64,000 bases of DNA from Galaxea fascicularis (lineage: Eukaryota; Cnidaria; Anthozoa; Scleractinia; Euphylliidae). This document shows, one piece after another, positions 35,501 through 45,529 of the stretch (the first letter of the stretch is position 1; every line of letters begins with the position of its first letter). A model generated the notes under the pieces. The model saw only the letters and a program-made list of their open reading frames with translations. It made no database searches and was not told the DNA's origin. The DNA lies in the NCBI GenBank assembly GCA_948470475.1, contig OX419337.1, forward strand, positions 31,072,872-31,136,871, in the 5' to 3' direction. Both the position numbers and the translations under genes were made by a program.

Positions 35501-38134
35501 GAAAATAAGAGTGAATGAAAGGACCCTTTGCCGAAACAAAAATAAAATGGTCATTATACAGAGGTGGCCATCAGTGGAGGTTCGACTGCATAATTATTGG
35601 TCAGCACTCATGCTACAAACACATGTAAATTGCAATTATTGCAACGTAGACTTGCTAATTTTCATATGGGAATAACTGCCACATCCTTTCTCCCTATGAA
35701 TTTTAAGTCCCTGAACATGTAAGCGGCCACCTCCCATAGTTACAACCTGCATGGCTTGGTTCTGAGAATGTCCGCTCATGTATTGTATGAATGTGTGGTT
35801 CCGGATAATATCTATGCCCCTCCCACCCCCACCCAAGGGTTGTTTTGGTTTGCACCCCCAACCCTGTGGAAATTCTAGTTTAGCTCCATACTTTTCCCAC
35901 CCCCTCCCCTGCAGAATTTCCACTGACCTTTCATGGTGAGGTAAGGATATTTTGTGCACCTGCACATTACAGTTTAAACTATTGATGAGAACACCTTCAG
36001 CCCATAATACTGTTTTTTTTGTAAGTCTTACCTGTCAAAGTCACTTCCAGATTTGTCGTCTTGGTAATGCCTTTTGTCACGACTGTCCCTGGAACTGGAG
36101 AGTGTATGTGATGATGGTTTGGCGAGAAATAGAAAATTAATGTGATAAAGGTTTGGTGTCAGAGTTCTCATCTTGCACACCCACATGTACATGCGTAATT
36201 GACCAGCTACAGCTGTAAGTAATCTTACTCACCAGTTTTACAACATGTACTTTTCAAAACCAACATCATCTGTTTGTACTGATGACTCAGAAAGAGTAAT
36301 TCAACTATGCTCAGTTGTGTGTTCTGTCCAGTTTAAAAGGTATTTTTTTCACAATGCAAAAGTTGTGTCACTCCAGTAGTAAGAGTGATCAGCATCAAAT
36401 TTCTCCTTGTAACATCAAGACTTTATAAAACAGCGTGATTATGAGAATTAAGGACGGAATCACACAAGATGAATTTGCTTCACATTAACTATTAACACTT
36501 TCTCCCTACCACATAATAGGAAATGTGTAGGAGCCACAAACAAGAAGTTAAACTTTGATCTTAAGGTTTAAAGGGTTAACAAAAACAAAAACATGGATCA
36601 TAAAAATCAATCAAAGGATTGAATGAGTTTCATCACTTGATCAGTTGTGCAAGAGTTGAAATGCAGAGACAATCCATGCATGATCTAACTCAAACTTTGT
36701 CTATGATGAAGACTATATAAGGGCACTTATAATTAGTCAGAACTGGCCGGCCAGGCCAGTCCATTTGTAAAGAAAATTCCACTATTAATAAGAACTGTCC
36801 AAACAGATCAGTTTATTTTTACATAGTAAGAACAGAAGGAATGTTTTTTTTTTAGCAAAAACTCTCCAAAGAAGCCTATTTCATTTTCAAAATGACCGGT
36901 CTGTCTGGCCAGTTCTGGCAAATGGAAAGCGCCCTACGATAATACAATGTAGATTACAGTCCTTTCATTCCACAGCCGTTTTGTTCCAAACCATTTCATT
37001 CCAAATCAAAGTCACTTTGTTCCAAAAAACGTTGTTAAACACTGGACATTTTCACAATTGCTATGTTAAACTTTCAGTTTAATTTTCTGTATCAACTTGA
37101 AAAGTGGTCTCAAAACTATTAAATTTGGCTTTGTAAGATTTCTGGCATTTCATTGGCTTTGCACTGATCTCAGTAACTGAAGATTTAGTGTTTGGCCCAC
37201 GGATCATGATAAATTCAACGCTAAATTTGCTTCAATTTATTCTCGGACACAAGGTGGATCTGGATTGCCATCAGTCTAACTTCTCTGTGCAGCACCTTAA
37301 GTAGAAGATACATACTGTAAGTTCCCACACTGTTCACAATTGAAATGAAGTTTGACAACGTTTTCCCTCCCTGTCTATTAAAGATTGTTTGTTACAGTCA
37401 AATTGGGCACCTTCACACATTGTGTAGTTTGTTTTAAGACTATTTCTGTTGTGGAATGAAACGCCTTGGAACGAAACGACCACGGAACTATGATGATCAA
37501 GTCGGCGAGTTAAGCACAAGCACAATCATGCATAGGGATACACATAAACTTTCCAGTTTTTGTCCAGATTATTTCTGATTACCAAGTGTTTGCAGGACAA
37601 CTAAGCATTTTCGAAGTGTTCAATTTGCATTTTCCTTGTGAGTTCGATTACATGTGTGAATTCGCTTTTTTTCAAAAATCCAATTAAACGATTCTGGTGT
37701 TTCATTAGGTTCGATCATCCGGTTATGTGAAGCATATATGGGTCATTCATCTGGGAATGAAGCTTTTAGCCATGTATCCAAGTCTATCCAATAAAACTTA
37801 AAAGGTCATTTGGCTTTGACGTATGTAGGGATGTGTAAACTTACTCATGAGCGCGTACAATTTAGCTGTACTTACTATCGCTCCTGTGGAGACCTTGAAC
37901 GCGATCTTGATCTTGTATTGCTAGCGATCGGCGAATTAGAATGTCTTACGGGCTTAACGAAAACAAAATAACAAGAACCATTTATTAAAATGCAATGCGA
38001 AAGAGCACTTCGAGTGTTTTGACGATGAATTAAAAACAACAGACTTTACCTATAACTTCAACTCAACCTCATGCGATCAATCTTAACTTTACCTGGACAA
38101 CACTTCGTATCCTGGAGCGTTCGACAGCCGCCAT
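17115..38134 (-). CDS. CWC22: CWC22 spliceosome-associated protein, 27 exons
   Basis: Pre-mRNA splicing factor that holds eIF4A3 and brings it to the spliceosome for exon junction complex assembly. I rebuilt 27 exons (793 aa) by matching CWC22 family sequence and splice sites; every junction keeps frame. Exons in transcript order: 38134-38093, 37952-37876, 36094-36032, 34667-34225, 32637-32574, 32179-32116, 30837-30773, 30273-30180, 29336-29262, 28349-28296, 27466-27392, 27259-27199, 26761-26658, 26154-26052, 25598-25536, 25424-25335, 24433-24349, 23131-23071, 20756-20679, 20600-20541, 20367-20275, 19661-19615, 18765-18685, 18581-18480, 17961-17852, 17420-17354, 17175-17115. Key blocks: [54 protein letters not shown]. 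The start ATG lies in a CAAAATGGCGG context. The exon 2 acceptor is the least certain boundary. Confidence 0.93.
18480..25424 (-). CDS. CWC22: CWC22 exons 16-24: acidic linker and MA3 domain
   Basis: Exon 16 encodes an acidic linker (ESESGESSG followed by a long D/E run). The MA3 domain starts in exon 17 ([18 protein letters not shown]), continues with [14 protein letters not shown] in exon 18, and [19 protein letters not shown] in exon 19. Exons 20-23 supply the rest, including [19 protein letters not shown] and [15 protein letters not shown]. Exon 24 has [19 protein letters not shown]. This matches the order in the human protein. Exons 19 and 20 are those duplicated as a relic at the left edge of the window. 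Confidence 0.92.
18987..19218. mobile_element. Tigger-like (pogo) MITE
   Basis: The left end CAGTTGAACCTCTCCTTACG and the inverted right end CAGTCAAACCTCTCTAAAAC match the characteristic Tigger/pogo terminus, and both continue into ACGGACAC blocks. The element is flanked by TA on both sides (18985-18986 and 19219-19220), the expected target duplication. It is 232 bp, without a transposase, in CWC22 intron 22. Confidence 0.85.
20841..22446. mobile_element. Mutator-like element, 1.6 kb, 140-bp inverted ends, 9-bp TSD
   Basis: Both ends begin TAGCCTGCAAACAGGCTCTC and remain similar for about 140 bp in inverted orientation, through a shared GAGAGCCTGCAATGGTC block. The flanks are identical 9-mers, CAATTTTAA, at 20832-20840 and 22447-22455. 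Long terminal inverted repeats with a 9-bp target duplication are typical of MULEs. No MURA transposase is seen. It lies in CWC22 intron 18, right after exon 19. The corresponding site in the relic at about 245-255 lacks the insertion. Confidence 0.85.
21495..21764 (+). other. Open frame inside the Mutator-like element
   Basis: From a stop at about 21493 the plus strand stays open to TAA near 21762, giving roughly 88 residues including [20 protein letters not shown] and [17 protein letters not shown]. The composition looks protein-like, but there is no ATG near its beginning and I do not recognise a family. It could be transposase debris, a captured host exon or chance. Confidence 0.25.
22797..22912 (-). 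mobile_element. tRNA-derived SINE fragment
   Basis: This matches the SINE at 48980-49143 in the same orientation: GAGGACCAACAAACCCA, then a degenerate B box, then ACACTGGTGGAAGGC and CGCTCTCACC. It is truncated and preceded by poly-T and poly-G runs at 22760-22795. It lies in CWC22 intron 18. Confidence 0.65.
23407..23605. mobile_element. Foldback MITE with 75-bp inverted arms
   Basis: Arms read inward from CAATAGACCATTTCCCAATT on the left and CAATAGGCCATCTCCGAATT on the right (reverse complement), and remain nearly identical to TTTCATATGCAAATC. Only about 45 bp separate them, so a transcript could form a long hairpin. It lies in CWC22 intron 17. Confidence 0.85.
24880..25000. repeat. Inverted repeat (small foldback)
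   Basis: GATTTTGAAAGTTCTCAAA at 24895 is repeated in inverted form as TTTGAGAACTTTCAAAGTC at 24943, with a short loop containing GCACGAGCCTTTTGGCGAG. Weaker inverted similarity extends outward to GTACAA on each side. It lies in CWC22 intron 16. Confidence 0.6.
25536..32637 (-). CDS. CWC22: CWC22 exons 5-15: MIF4G domain
   Basis: Residues about 209-482. Exon 5 carries [14 protein letters not shown]; the MIF4G repeat begins in exon 6 ([15 protein letters not shown]) and runs through exon 13 ([19 protein letters not shown]). It includes [19 protein letters not shown] across exons 7-8, [15 protein letters not shown] in exon 9 and [16 protein letters not shown] in exon 11. In the human protein this domain binds eIF4A3. 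Exons 14-15 give the linker [18 protein letters not shown] region and [19 protein letters not shown]. Exon 5 ends at a GC donor (GCAG then GCAAGT) rather than GT; all others are GT-AG. Confidence 0.92.
25643..25847. repeat. Tandem duplication of about 95 bp
   Basis: The segment beginning GTTATCACAGGTTATAAAAT at 25643 recurs at 25753 with few differences, through CACTTGTACAGTATTGATT and the CACACTCAC block. The period is 110 bp. It lies in CWC22 intron 14 and has no visible coding role. Confidence 0.8.
29534..29692. mobile_element. Foldback MITE
   Basis: TATTGACCAAGCTAGTTCAG on the left is answered by CTGAACTAGCTTGGTCAATA on the right, and the arms continue through AAGATGGCTG and AGTTCTCTTTTTGCATT. 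Total length is about 159 bp with a short loop. It lies in CWC22 intron 8. Short GCAT/ATGC flanks are present but a target duplication is not certain. Confidence 0.8.
30940..31010 (+). other. Possible tRNA-like SINE remnant
   Basis: The stretch has an A-box-like TTGGCTCAGTTGGAGGG followed about 35 bases later by a B-box-like AGGTCAAATCA. This is the layout of a tRNA-derived promoter, but a tRNA cloverleaf does not close and no tail is evident. It lies in CWC22 intron 6. Confidence 0.35.
31048..31205. mobile_element. Foldback MITE, nearly perfect palindrome
   Basis: TAATCAAATGGTGACGAGTG on the left pairs with a right arm ending in CCATTTGATTA. The arms share AAATTAGGGAATAATTTCAC and TTTTGTCCAAATTCTAATAA in inverted form around a loop containing CCGAGCCTTTAGGCGAGG. 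It lies in CWC22 intron 6. Confidence 0.85.
33114..33160 (-). ncRNA. Degenerate hammerhead-ribozyme-like motif
   Basis: On the minus strand the order TTGACT, CTGATGT, CGACTTCCGCTCAGGTTATC, GAAAC, ATC, AGTCAA matches the hammerhead plan: stem I (TTGACT with AGTCAA), the CUGAUGA core box, stem II, the GAAA box and a cleavage triplet. Two core positions differ from consensus: CUGAUGU for CUGAUGA, and AUC where GUC is usual. Such minimal hammerheads are known in Penelope-like elements and retrozymes. With these changes this copy is probably inactive. It lies in CWC22 intron 4, on the sense strand of the gene. Confidence 0.45.
33781..34230 (-). repeat. 44-bp minisatellite repeating the CWC22 exon 4 splice junction
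   Basis: Eleven copies of a 44-bp unit (one copy is 42 bp). On the gene strand each unit reads GTATGTGACTGTACCTTATT, then ACAACCCTCTCC, then TAACCAAAACAG. The copy nearest exon 4 supplies the true exon end (CCTAACCAAAACAG) and its donor GTATGT at 34224. The other ten lie in intron 4, each with CAG followed by GTATGT; the most distal copy has GTAAGT. A pyrimidine tract, a CTAAC branch-like box and CAG precede each donor, so every junction resembles an adjoining 3' and 5' splice site. Using any extra donor adds ACA GGT ATG TGA, an immediate stop. Confidence 0.9.
34225..38134 (-). CDS. CWC22: CWC22 exons 1-4: RS/acidic N-terminal region
   Basis: Exons 1-4 encode residues 1-208. Exon 2 gives an arginine-serine run ([17 protein letters not shown]), exon 3 continues the polar stretch, and exon 4 (443 bp) is a long charged region rich in R, D, E, S and H, ending [11 protein letters not shown]. 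Such RS-like tails in splicing factors are disordered and often phosphorylated. Exon 2 was placed with acceptor TTTTCGTTAAG at 37953 because only this choice joins exon 1 in phase 0 to the RS frame without a stop. An acceptor 27 bases further on would shift the frame. Confidence 0.8.
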
Positions 38135-38856
38135 TTTGAATTATCAAGTTATTATAACTCCTCAAAGCGTCTCCAGATGATTCTAATGGCAAATAATGCG
38201 TAAATACCCTTGAATTTGCGAATTTTGGCTTGCGAAATGTGAATGCTCGCGTGGGCAATGTAACCGCGCCTCTTTAGAGACTGGGGCATGGGTACTCGAT
38301 CATCACGTACGACAACCCAGTTACGTTACAACTTTTTGCGTGACATCAGGTATGCAGCAGGAACTTCCTGGGGACGGCAACCAAAAACGCAATTTCAAAA
38401 CGCAACTTCTCGTTTTTCTAAAGCCTTGGCGATTATTCTCATTTGTCTACCTTAGAAATGCTAGTAAACCGCCCAGGGGCAAAATTACTATGTATGACGT
38501 CAAACTAAGGGGAACGAATGAACATTCTACTTTGCCGTAATGCGTTCACATGCACGTTCTGACGTTCTCGAGAAATATAAAATTTGCTTGCTTTGAGGGG
38601 GAACGCAAATAATATACCAAAATGCAAAACGCACGTGCAGAAGAATTGTTTTTGTTCACTGAGGAGGCACTACAGAAATTTATGCCTTGTTTCTCGTATG
38701 CCATTTCAGCACGTACTTAAAGTTAAAAATCTCACCAGAATTTCAATAGTCTTTCATTCAATCGCAAAAAATGGCTCATCACCCAGGTTGGAGTCCTTGG
38801 TAGAGTACATGAAAAAGTAAATGTTTGATAGTTTCTTTCAATGAAGTTTGGAATGA

Positions 38857-38857
38857 C

Positions 38858-38912
<55 letters not shown>
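38857..38912. repeat. (AAT)n microsatellite
   Basis: About 18 uninterrupted AAT units. It creates isoleucine-only open frames on both strands that are not genes. Similar ATT/AAT runs end the LINE at 1191 and the SINE at about 48857, so this may mark a lost retroelement tail. Confidence 0.9.
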
Positions 38913-38916
<4 letters not shown>

Positions 38917-39137
38917 GGCATCGAAACAGGTGTGGAAAGTGGCATGGGGTTGGTTCATTTGGGCTTAATTCTCTTTTGTCTATCGCCGATCGTGTTCTTT
39001 TGTGTTCCGGTTTGCCAGAACTGCAATTTACATGTGTGTAGTTCAGTAACAGAGCAAAAATTGGGATGAATACAAAGCTTGCCATGGGCCTGCAATTGAC
39101 TTCCACCTTGTCATTTCAAAGGTATAATGGAGTGTGA

Positions 39138-39161
39138 CAGACAGACAGACAGACAGACAAC
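39138..39161. repeat. (GACA)n microsatellite
   Basis: Six consecutive GACA units in the CWC22-methyltransferase intergenic region. Confidence 0.9.
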
Positions 39162-39866
39162 CTTAATATTTTAGCACGATGACAATTAAAGCTTTGCTGC
39201 TTGTGGAGTCCTGCAAAAGTAAAACTCAAAAACAAAAAACAACTAAATAAATATAAATTTAGTCATTATCAATAACCATTAGATACAGTGTGTATGCATA
39301 ACTAAAATAGGTTCTTCTAGCTTCTAAACTCCATCACAAAAACTGAAGACTAAGAACATACGGTAATTATTTCAGGAGGCAATACAACCTTAAGTCGCTA
39401 TATAGTCATGCCCTTACACCCTTAAATCAGTCTTACTTTAAAATTGCCTAAAAGTTAATTAAAACACAATCCGTACATCTAAAATTGGCAGTTGTTGCAG
39501 AAGTCTCTTTAAAAGTCAATGCTTTGAAAATATCTATTATACAGGTTTCTTTGCTAGATCCTTATAGTTTGTTTCTGCGAGGTCTTTGTTCTGAGGAATG
39601 ACAGTGTTCCACAGAATTGTCCCCCTACGAGTGATGGAGTTTTATCTATAATAAATATTGGTATTAAAAATTAAAGCCTGGAACCGTTTAAAGTGCATTG
39701 TGCACTCACGATGAATATCCAAAAATCCAATAACTTCAGTGAATAGGGTCAGATAACATCTGTGAGAGTCTATTGAAAAAAAAGATATACTTACATATGC
39801 ATTAAGTCAGTAAAATCATAAGACATCACACCAATTCAACAACAATAACATGATCTTGGTTATATG

Positions 39867-40039
39867 CAGGGTTTTCAATTTCAGCCGGCGCCCGACACAA
39901 GTCACCGGCTACTTTAATCATTTGCACCAGATACTTCGGCATAAACCTCCGCTCCGCCGCACTGTGCTGCTATCGCGGCGAAAAAGTCTTCCAGGTACTT
40001 CTGAATATCCTCCTGCTACTTTTTTTTTTGAAACCCCTG
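39867..40039. mobile_element. hAT-like MITE
   Basis: The left end CAGGGTTTTCAA and the inverted right end (TTGAAACCCCTG on the plus strand) form a 12-bp terminal repeat of the CAGGGG type seen in hAT elements. The flanks are TATATG on both sides (39861-39866 and 40040-40045), part of the expected target duplication. It is 173 bp, about 110 bp beyond the methyltransferase stop codon. Confidence 0.7.
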
Positions 40040-40149
40040 TATATGGGATGACACGTGACTTTTAACTGTGGTAATATAAGTCCTGTCCAGTCTTTGTGTT
40101 TCCAAACCCAGTATACAATTGCAAAGACATTTTGTTTGAGCTAAGGCTA

Positions 40150-43100
40150 CTATGTTGCAGTAGATGATTCTTTTGAAGCATAGATAACTTGGTAGCTGCG
40201 ACCTGAAGGCTCCGTGACAGTTTCCATGGTAACATTCACAAGCCCACCCTCAGTCAGCTTTTCCATGTATGCCTCGGGCTCCCAGAGTGGTCCATACTTC
40301 AACAACCCTTTGCTATTTGCATTCTTTAGTTTTTCATACTCCAAACCCGTTACCATAAGCCCACCTGGCTTCATGACTCGTTTCAGTTCAGAGATTCCTT
40401 GTTCAAGATTTGGCCAGAAGTAGTAACAATTTGTGTGGAAAACACGATCAAATTGGCTCTCTGAGAGGTGGAGTTCCATTACACTGCCAAGAAGAACTTC
40501 CAACTTCTGTTTTTCTATCGCTGATTTGAGGTGATCCTTGACATGCTTTACCTGATATAAAAGGGACATATTTTCTAATTTGTTTAATAGTTGTTTTGAA
40601 ACATATATCTTGTGTTCAGCCCTCATGTGAACTAAAATCACTATTTAAGGTTACCTCTAAAGTAGATTCAAATTGCTCAACTATTCTCTAAGAGGAAAAA
40701 ACCTGTGATTTACTGAAGATTGAATGCAGCATGCCAACTCCCTAGACACTGTACACTGTACATGTACATTCAAACAGCACTAGTATACTCTGACCACTGC
40801 TACATGGTCCAAAGATCTTTTATCATAATGTTAGTCCAATTATTTTTTCTCACAGGAGGACAGGGAACCCCATTGCAAAAATATTTTTATTATTAACATG
40901 AATTGTTCAGTGGTGGAAGGCCTAGGGGTGATTTTTCTAACATGCAGGCCCAGTGTTTGTGAGTATGCACAAATTGTGTGGATATGCACATTTAATAAAA
41001 GTTTGGTGGGACATGCAAACACAGGGTCTGTTGGGTCTTAAAAAACGTTCAGGACCCTTAAAATTTTGAAGCTGTCTGCCCAGGATGCATTTTTTCTAAA
41101 ACCTAGTGCAAGCACCACATGTAGGGCTCAGATGCCAGACTTAAGTCATGGACCAGGCATGATCTGCGATCCTCCAAAAGCCATGCTGCTAGAAATCTAG
41201 AAATCTAGACATTCTAAAATCCTATATTCAGCATTTTTCATAAGGATCCATAAGGTATATCTCCAGAAAAGGCAATCTCACTTAAGTTGTAACACAAGGC
41301 AAGTGCCTCATCTTGCATCATGCTGGCTACGGCCCTGACATGGGGCAGAAGGAGTCATTTTAAGATTTTTAATCACTGGGGAAGGAGAATGGTTATCAGA
41401 TCATAAAAGTGTTTTCCAATAAATTACCAGTATTCAGTATTGAATATGTCATTGGTTTTGACTTTATGGGTAATTTTATCCACTCCAGCTCCCTATAAAG
41501 AAGATACCGTATGTCCTTTTTTTAACTTCCAAGTGAGTATATGTTAATGTACCATTTGTTCTGAGATGTCAACACCAAACACTTTGCCATCCCCATCTTC
41601 CACTTTTTTCAGTGCAGCAGAAAGTCCAGCCCCAGGACCAAATCCAACTTCAAGGACATTGTGATTGGGTTGTATATTCAGGTTCTCAACAACTACATTT
41701 TCCAAACTTGAGTTGGACTTAATAAGGAGAGCCTATGGAACAAAATTAACACAAAGATCGATCATGACTTATTGTCTTCTCAAGGTTTTGCATGCCCAAA
41801 AACATTAAATGACTATCAACGGTCTCCTGTTTCCCCCGCCATGACACAGGTTTTTTTACAAGGAGAGAATGTCACTCCTTGTGTCCAAACGCCAACTTAA
41901 GAAGGGTCCAGAGATTGACTGGGTCATAATCCTACATTAATAACAGCTTGTCCAGTACATAGTCCAATAGCATGGGACATTCGGCAAGTTTTAAAACAAG
42001 GGGGAAGAGAGGGGACTCGGCTATATGGTCTATACAGGGACATGCCACTGGATAGGATATGGTTAATCATCTGAATAGAGCATATAATTCCATGCAAGTT
42101 TGGTCTGATCAGGGTCTAATGATCCATCGTTGTTGAGTACTTAGCAATGAATTTTTAATAAAGCATGATGCCTTAATGAAGAGTTGAATTAAACATGGTT
42201 CATGAATGACCTTGGTTTGTGTCAATTAATTTTTTAAGTTATTATTAGTTTTTCACCCATGCATGAGAGCATGAGCTCAGGATAATGGGACAGGTGACCC
42301 ACCCCTCTGAAAATTCCAATTTAACTAATAATAATAATAATAATAATAATGATAACAATAACAAGTTTAATAATAAAATCATGATAAATCACAATATATA
42401 AATCAAAAACAGGTAATCAGACAGATACTCCATCTCTGTCCAAAAATACCAAAGGCTATTGTAATTGCCGTGGGTGGAGCTACAATGATACCACAGTCCG
42501 TGGTTTACCAATCAACTAATCACATTAAAAGTAAGTACAACAACTTACCAGTAATCATCAGTACAGTCACAAAACAAGCTACAACAATATTAGATTAAAG
42601 GAATGAAAACAAGAGGATATGAAACGAAAACTGGATGATAAGAAGGTCAAGTCCTTTGTTTATTTGTTTATTTGTTTTTTTTTTTTACCCTTTGACAGGG
42701 GTCTCATAATAGCTCTTGAATTTTGGAGATTTGCAAACTGGGGGTCTTTGGTTGAGACTTTGAAGAATTGGACAGTTTTCCATCTTAGTTTTGGATATTT
42801 GGAGGGGATGGTCATAGGTTCAGAGGAATCAAAGATGACGAGGAGAGTTTAGATTTACAAACCACTGAACAGTGAACAAAGACTCGGAATGTTATGCACT
42901 GTATATACTCATGTCACGCCTACGAGACCAATTTCTCGCGCCTTGTTAACAAAATACGCGCTATTACGGTCTAACTGACACATTTTCCAAAAATATGTAA
43001 ACTCAAACGCCTCTCGCGCCTTCGATCTCACGTCAACTCAGAGTTGGCGTGAGATCGAAGGCGTGAGAGTTGGCAGGTAGACTGTACGGTGTTTCACTTA

Positions 43101-43227
43101 TCAATCACTATCAAATATGTTCACCTAAATAGCAACTCACCTTTATAAAATATCCTCCAAGTCCCTTTGGTTCCCGAAGATTTCTAGCGACCAAGTCCAC
43201 GAATCGTTCTCGAAGATTGGCAGCCAT
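40150..43227 (-). CDS. Class I SAM-dependent methyltransferase, 3 exons
   Basis: Exons in transcript order are 43227-43141, 41732-41553 and 40551-40150, all phase 0, giving 222 aa. Exon 1 encodes MAANLRERFVDLVARNLREP. Exon 2 carries the SAM-binding motif I VLEVGFGPGAGL and the acidic end of strand 2, KVFGVDIS. Exon 3 has the motif after strand 4 (FDRVFHTNCYYFWPNLEQ) and the post-motif KRVMKPGGLMVTG. This is the Methyltransf_11/25 fold, similar in layout to small bacterial-type methyltransferases. The substrate cannot be read from sequence. No signal peptide or membrane segment is seen. Splice sites are GTGAGT/ATAG and GTACAT/TCAG. The start sits in AAGAATGGC. Confidence 0.88.
43008..43074. 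repeat. Inverted repeat in methyltransferase intron 1
   Basis: CTCGCGCCTTCGATCTCACG is followed after a short loop by the inverted CGTGAGATCGAAGGCGTGAG. The arms are about 26 bp. It is probably the end of a foldback element, located 65 bp from the exon 1 donor. Confidence 0.7.
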
Positions 43228-43412
43228 TCTTGAGATTTCTTTTCTCTCACCGCCCCGAGGGTAACCCCGCAATAAGCAACCTTGTTCCCAGAGGAAGGAG
43301 AGGACCCTTGGAACGAGGTTGCGCACCGCCCCTCCCCCGAGCTCCGAATTTTCCGACACCTGCAGCGTCACGCGATCACGCGTTCTAGCCCTTGTTTACA
43401 TGGAGGCAGCAT

Positions 43413-44245
43413 ATCTAGGATAGGATAGGATAGGATAGGATAACTTTATTTATACACGGAAAACTCATCAGTCAACTATAAAAACCTACTTATTTACAGA
43501 AATATTGCAAATTATGCAATGATTAAAACTACATTATTCTAAAATTACTCTAATTATGAAATAAATATAACTATAGATTAAATGACAAAATAAAATCTGC
43601 TTTACACGAGTGCCGTGTGCAAAAATTCTAAAATTTAAGATGAAAAGAGACGCTCGCAGCCAGCCTGGAACGCTCTAAGGGAGTCAGCCTGCCGCAACTC
43701 GATTGGTAAACTATTCCAAAGAACTGCTCCAGAGTAGCTGAAGCTATTTTTCATGTAATTTGTGTGTGGCTGTGGAATAGCTAGTTTGCCCTTTGTGTCC
43801 CTTAAGCCTGGTTTTCACTAGCGACGCAAGCATAAGCGCAAGTGAAAACGGCAGCAACATAAGCATAAGCATAAGCAGAAACATAAGAGGAACGAATCCA
43901 CTTATTTGTCAAGTGTGGATTCACTACGGACGCAAGCACAAGCGCAAGCACAAGAAAAGGAAAAATTTTGATCCTTGTGCTTGCGTTTGCGCTTATGCTT
44001 ATGCTTGCGTTGAAGTCGTTTTCACGGTGAAATAAGCGCTCTTGTGCTTGCGCTTATGCTTGCGCTTATGCTTGCGTCGCTAGTGAAAACCAGGCTTTAA
44101 GGAGTAATTGGAGACGCTACTTCGGTCAACAAATTTGGAACTAAGATAATCTGGAGTAAGACCATTAAGCGACTTATATACCATCACAGCCTTATTGATA
44201 GTTCGTTGAGAATCAAGTTTTATCCATCCAAGTTTTTGGATGGAT
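43413..44245 (-). mobile_element. LINE 3' end, split by a MITE
   Basis: On the minus strand the sequence encodes the C-terminus of a LINE ORF2: LDSQRTINKAVMVYKSLNGL, then YLSSKFVDRSSVSNYSL, an interruption by the MITE at 43806-44096, and then RDTKGKLAIPQPHTNY and YSGAVLWNSLPIELRQ to a stop. It is the same family as the copy at 45530-46704 (YSGAVLWNSLPSHVRQ). The 3' tail is a (TATCC)n run at 43413-43441 just after AATAAAGTTATCC. Confidence 0.85.
43806..44096. mobile_element. MITE with TTAA target duplication
   Basis: The ends are GCCTGGTTTTCACTAGCGAC and, inverted, AGCCTGGTTTTCACTAGCGA. TTAA flanks both sides (43802-43805 and 44097-44100). Removing the element and one TTAA restores the interrupted LINE reading frame, so the insertion site is exact. 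The interior is built largely from degenerate GCATAA and GCGCAA hexamers in both orientations (for example ACATAAGCATAAGCATAAGC). The TTAA target resembles piggyBac or Kolobok elements. Confidence 0.88.
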
Positions 44246-45529
44246 AAATCTCGCGTTTACATGCACTCATCCGAGCGGTATAATCAGTGGGTTATCTTTT
44301 GAGTTGCCGCTAAGCACAACAAAGAAGACAGCGGATAAAAGAAACGTTTTTGGGGCAAGTTTTAATTCTTTTTATCACTTGTTCCGCTAGCGGCCTCTTT
44401 TCAGTGTCTAAGGCTGTTATTTTGCATCTACTAATTGATCGACGAGTGTGGTCATCAGAGGCAGTTAACGTGAAAAGCTGCCTTGGAATATAACGTTCTT
44501 CTCACCTCGCTTACGAACTGTTTACATATTAAAGCGATAGCCGTCCTAACAGGGTGCAAGTAGACAGGCCCCGGGAAGAGGCGGGTTACCCTGTCTAACG
44601 TGTAAACGCTTGAATGCGTTTTCTAGAGAAACGTATGAAAAGTTGGCTCTCCCAGGGTAGCCCAGTTAGCCGGGTAACTCGGTCAGCCGCGGCACCCTCC
44701 TTCTATGTAAACAAGCCATTAATCTTAGGCCCCATCCACACTGTCATAAGTTGATTGTTTAGTTGACCGGAAAAGGAGAGGCATCGAATCTGTCATCAGT
44801 AGTAACTGTGGCCAGTCAAACGGAAGTGATGTACTATTTGTTTGTCTTTTGTTCTAGAGAATCGTAGGGTGTGTTGTAATCGTACTAGGGACGTTGTGAG
44901 AGAAATATATCTGTTTTATGAACGAATTTGTATCGTGACTGAGTGATTTTAGCGCGAGATTCATCGGGAAAACCTTAGGTTGACAAGCAATTATCGAATT
45001 CCCAACAACACAAATAAGGGGCACCCAACGAGCAAACTAAGCCAAAAGACCTTTGAGGGATATTTCTAGGCTCCTCAGTAATGTTTAAAGACTGTTTAAA
45101 GAGTTGTTTTAATCAGCTAGAAAAACTTGATCTGTTCGGATTTCTTAGCTGAAAATTGAAGTGCCCGAAAATTTTAGGGAATGAAATCTTCATTTCAGAA
45201 ATTGCTAGCTGAACATTACCTTCGAAGAACTTCTCTGCGAACTATTCGCTCATCCGAAAATCCCAGGCGACCTTTTTAAGAGCCAAAAATTGCAAAAATA
45301 TCACTTCCGAAAACCTAAGGGACCATTTTCTCCTGGATTTCCCTGGTTGCAAATCTTTTAGGTGATGTTTAAGTTAAGAAATCAGAAGCTTTTTGGCAAT
45401 GCATTATCCGAAAGCCTTAGAACGAGTAGACTCTTCCGAACAGATATTTCATCGTTGGGTGCCCCTGACAAATGCGTTTTTAAAAGAGTCCGTTTTCATC
45501 TCCGCGGAAGCGAAGCAAAATACTTTTAT

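Larger units (their letters stand above)
38135..39866. other. Intergenic, upstream of CWC22
   Basis: No gene is supported. The stretch should contain the CWC22 promoter just above 38134; a TATA box is not evident. Simple repeats occur at 38857-38912 and 39138-39161. The frames at 38340-38540 and 38584-38820 carry no recognisable signature. Confidence 0.5.

Noticed and set aside
37876..37925. Exon 2 acceptor at CGCTAG (37922-37923) for CWC22
   Set aside because: It would join exon 1 in the wrong phase, losing the RS frame and meeting a stop in exon 3. The acceptor at 37953-37954 keeps everything in frame.
38732..39106. Frames with long isoleucine runs on both strands
   Set aside because: Created by the (AAT)n microsatellite at 38857-38912.
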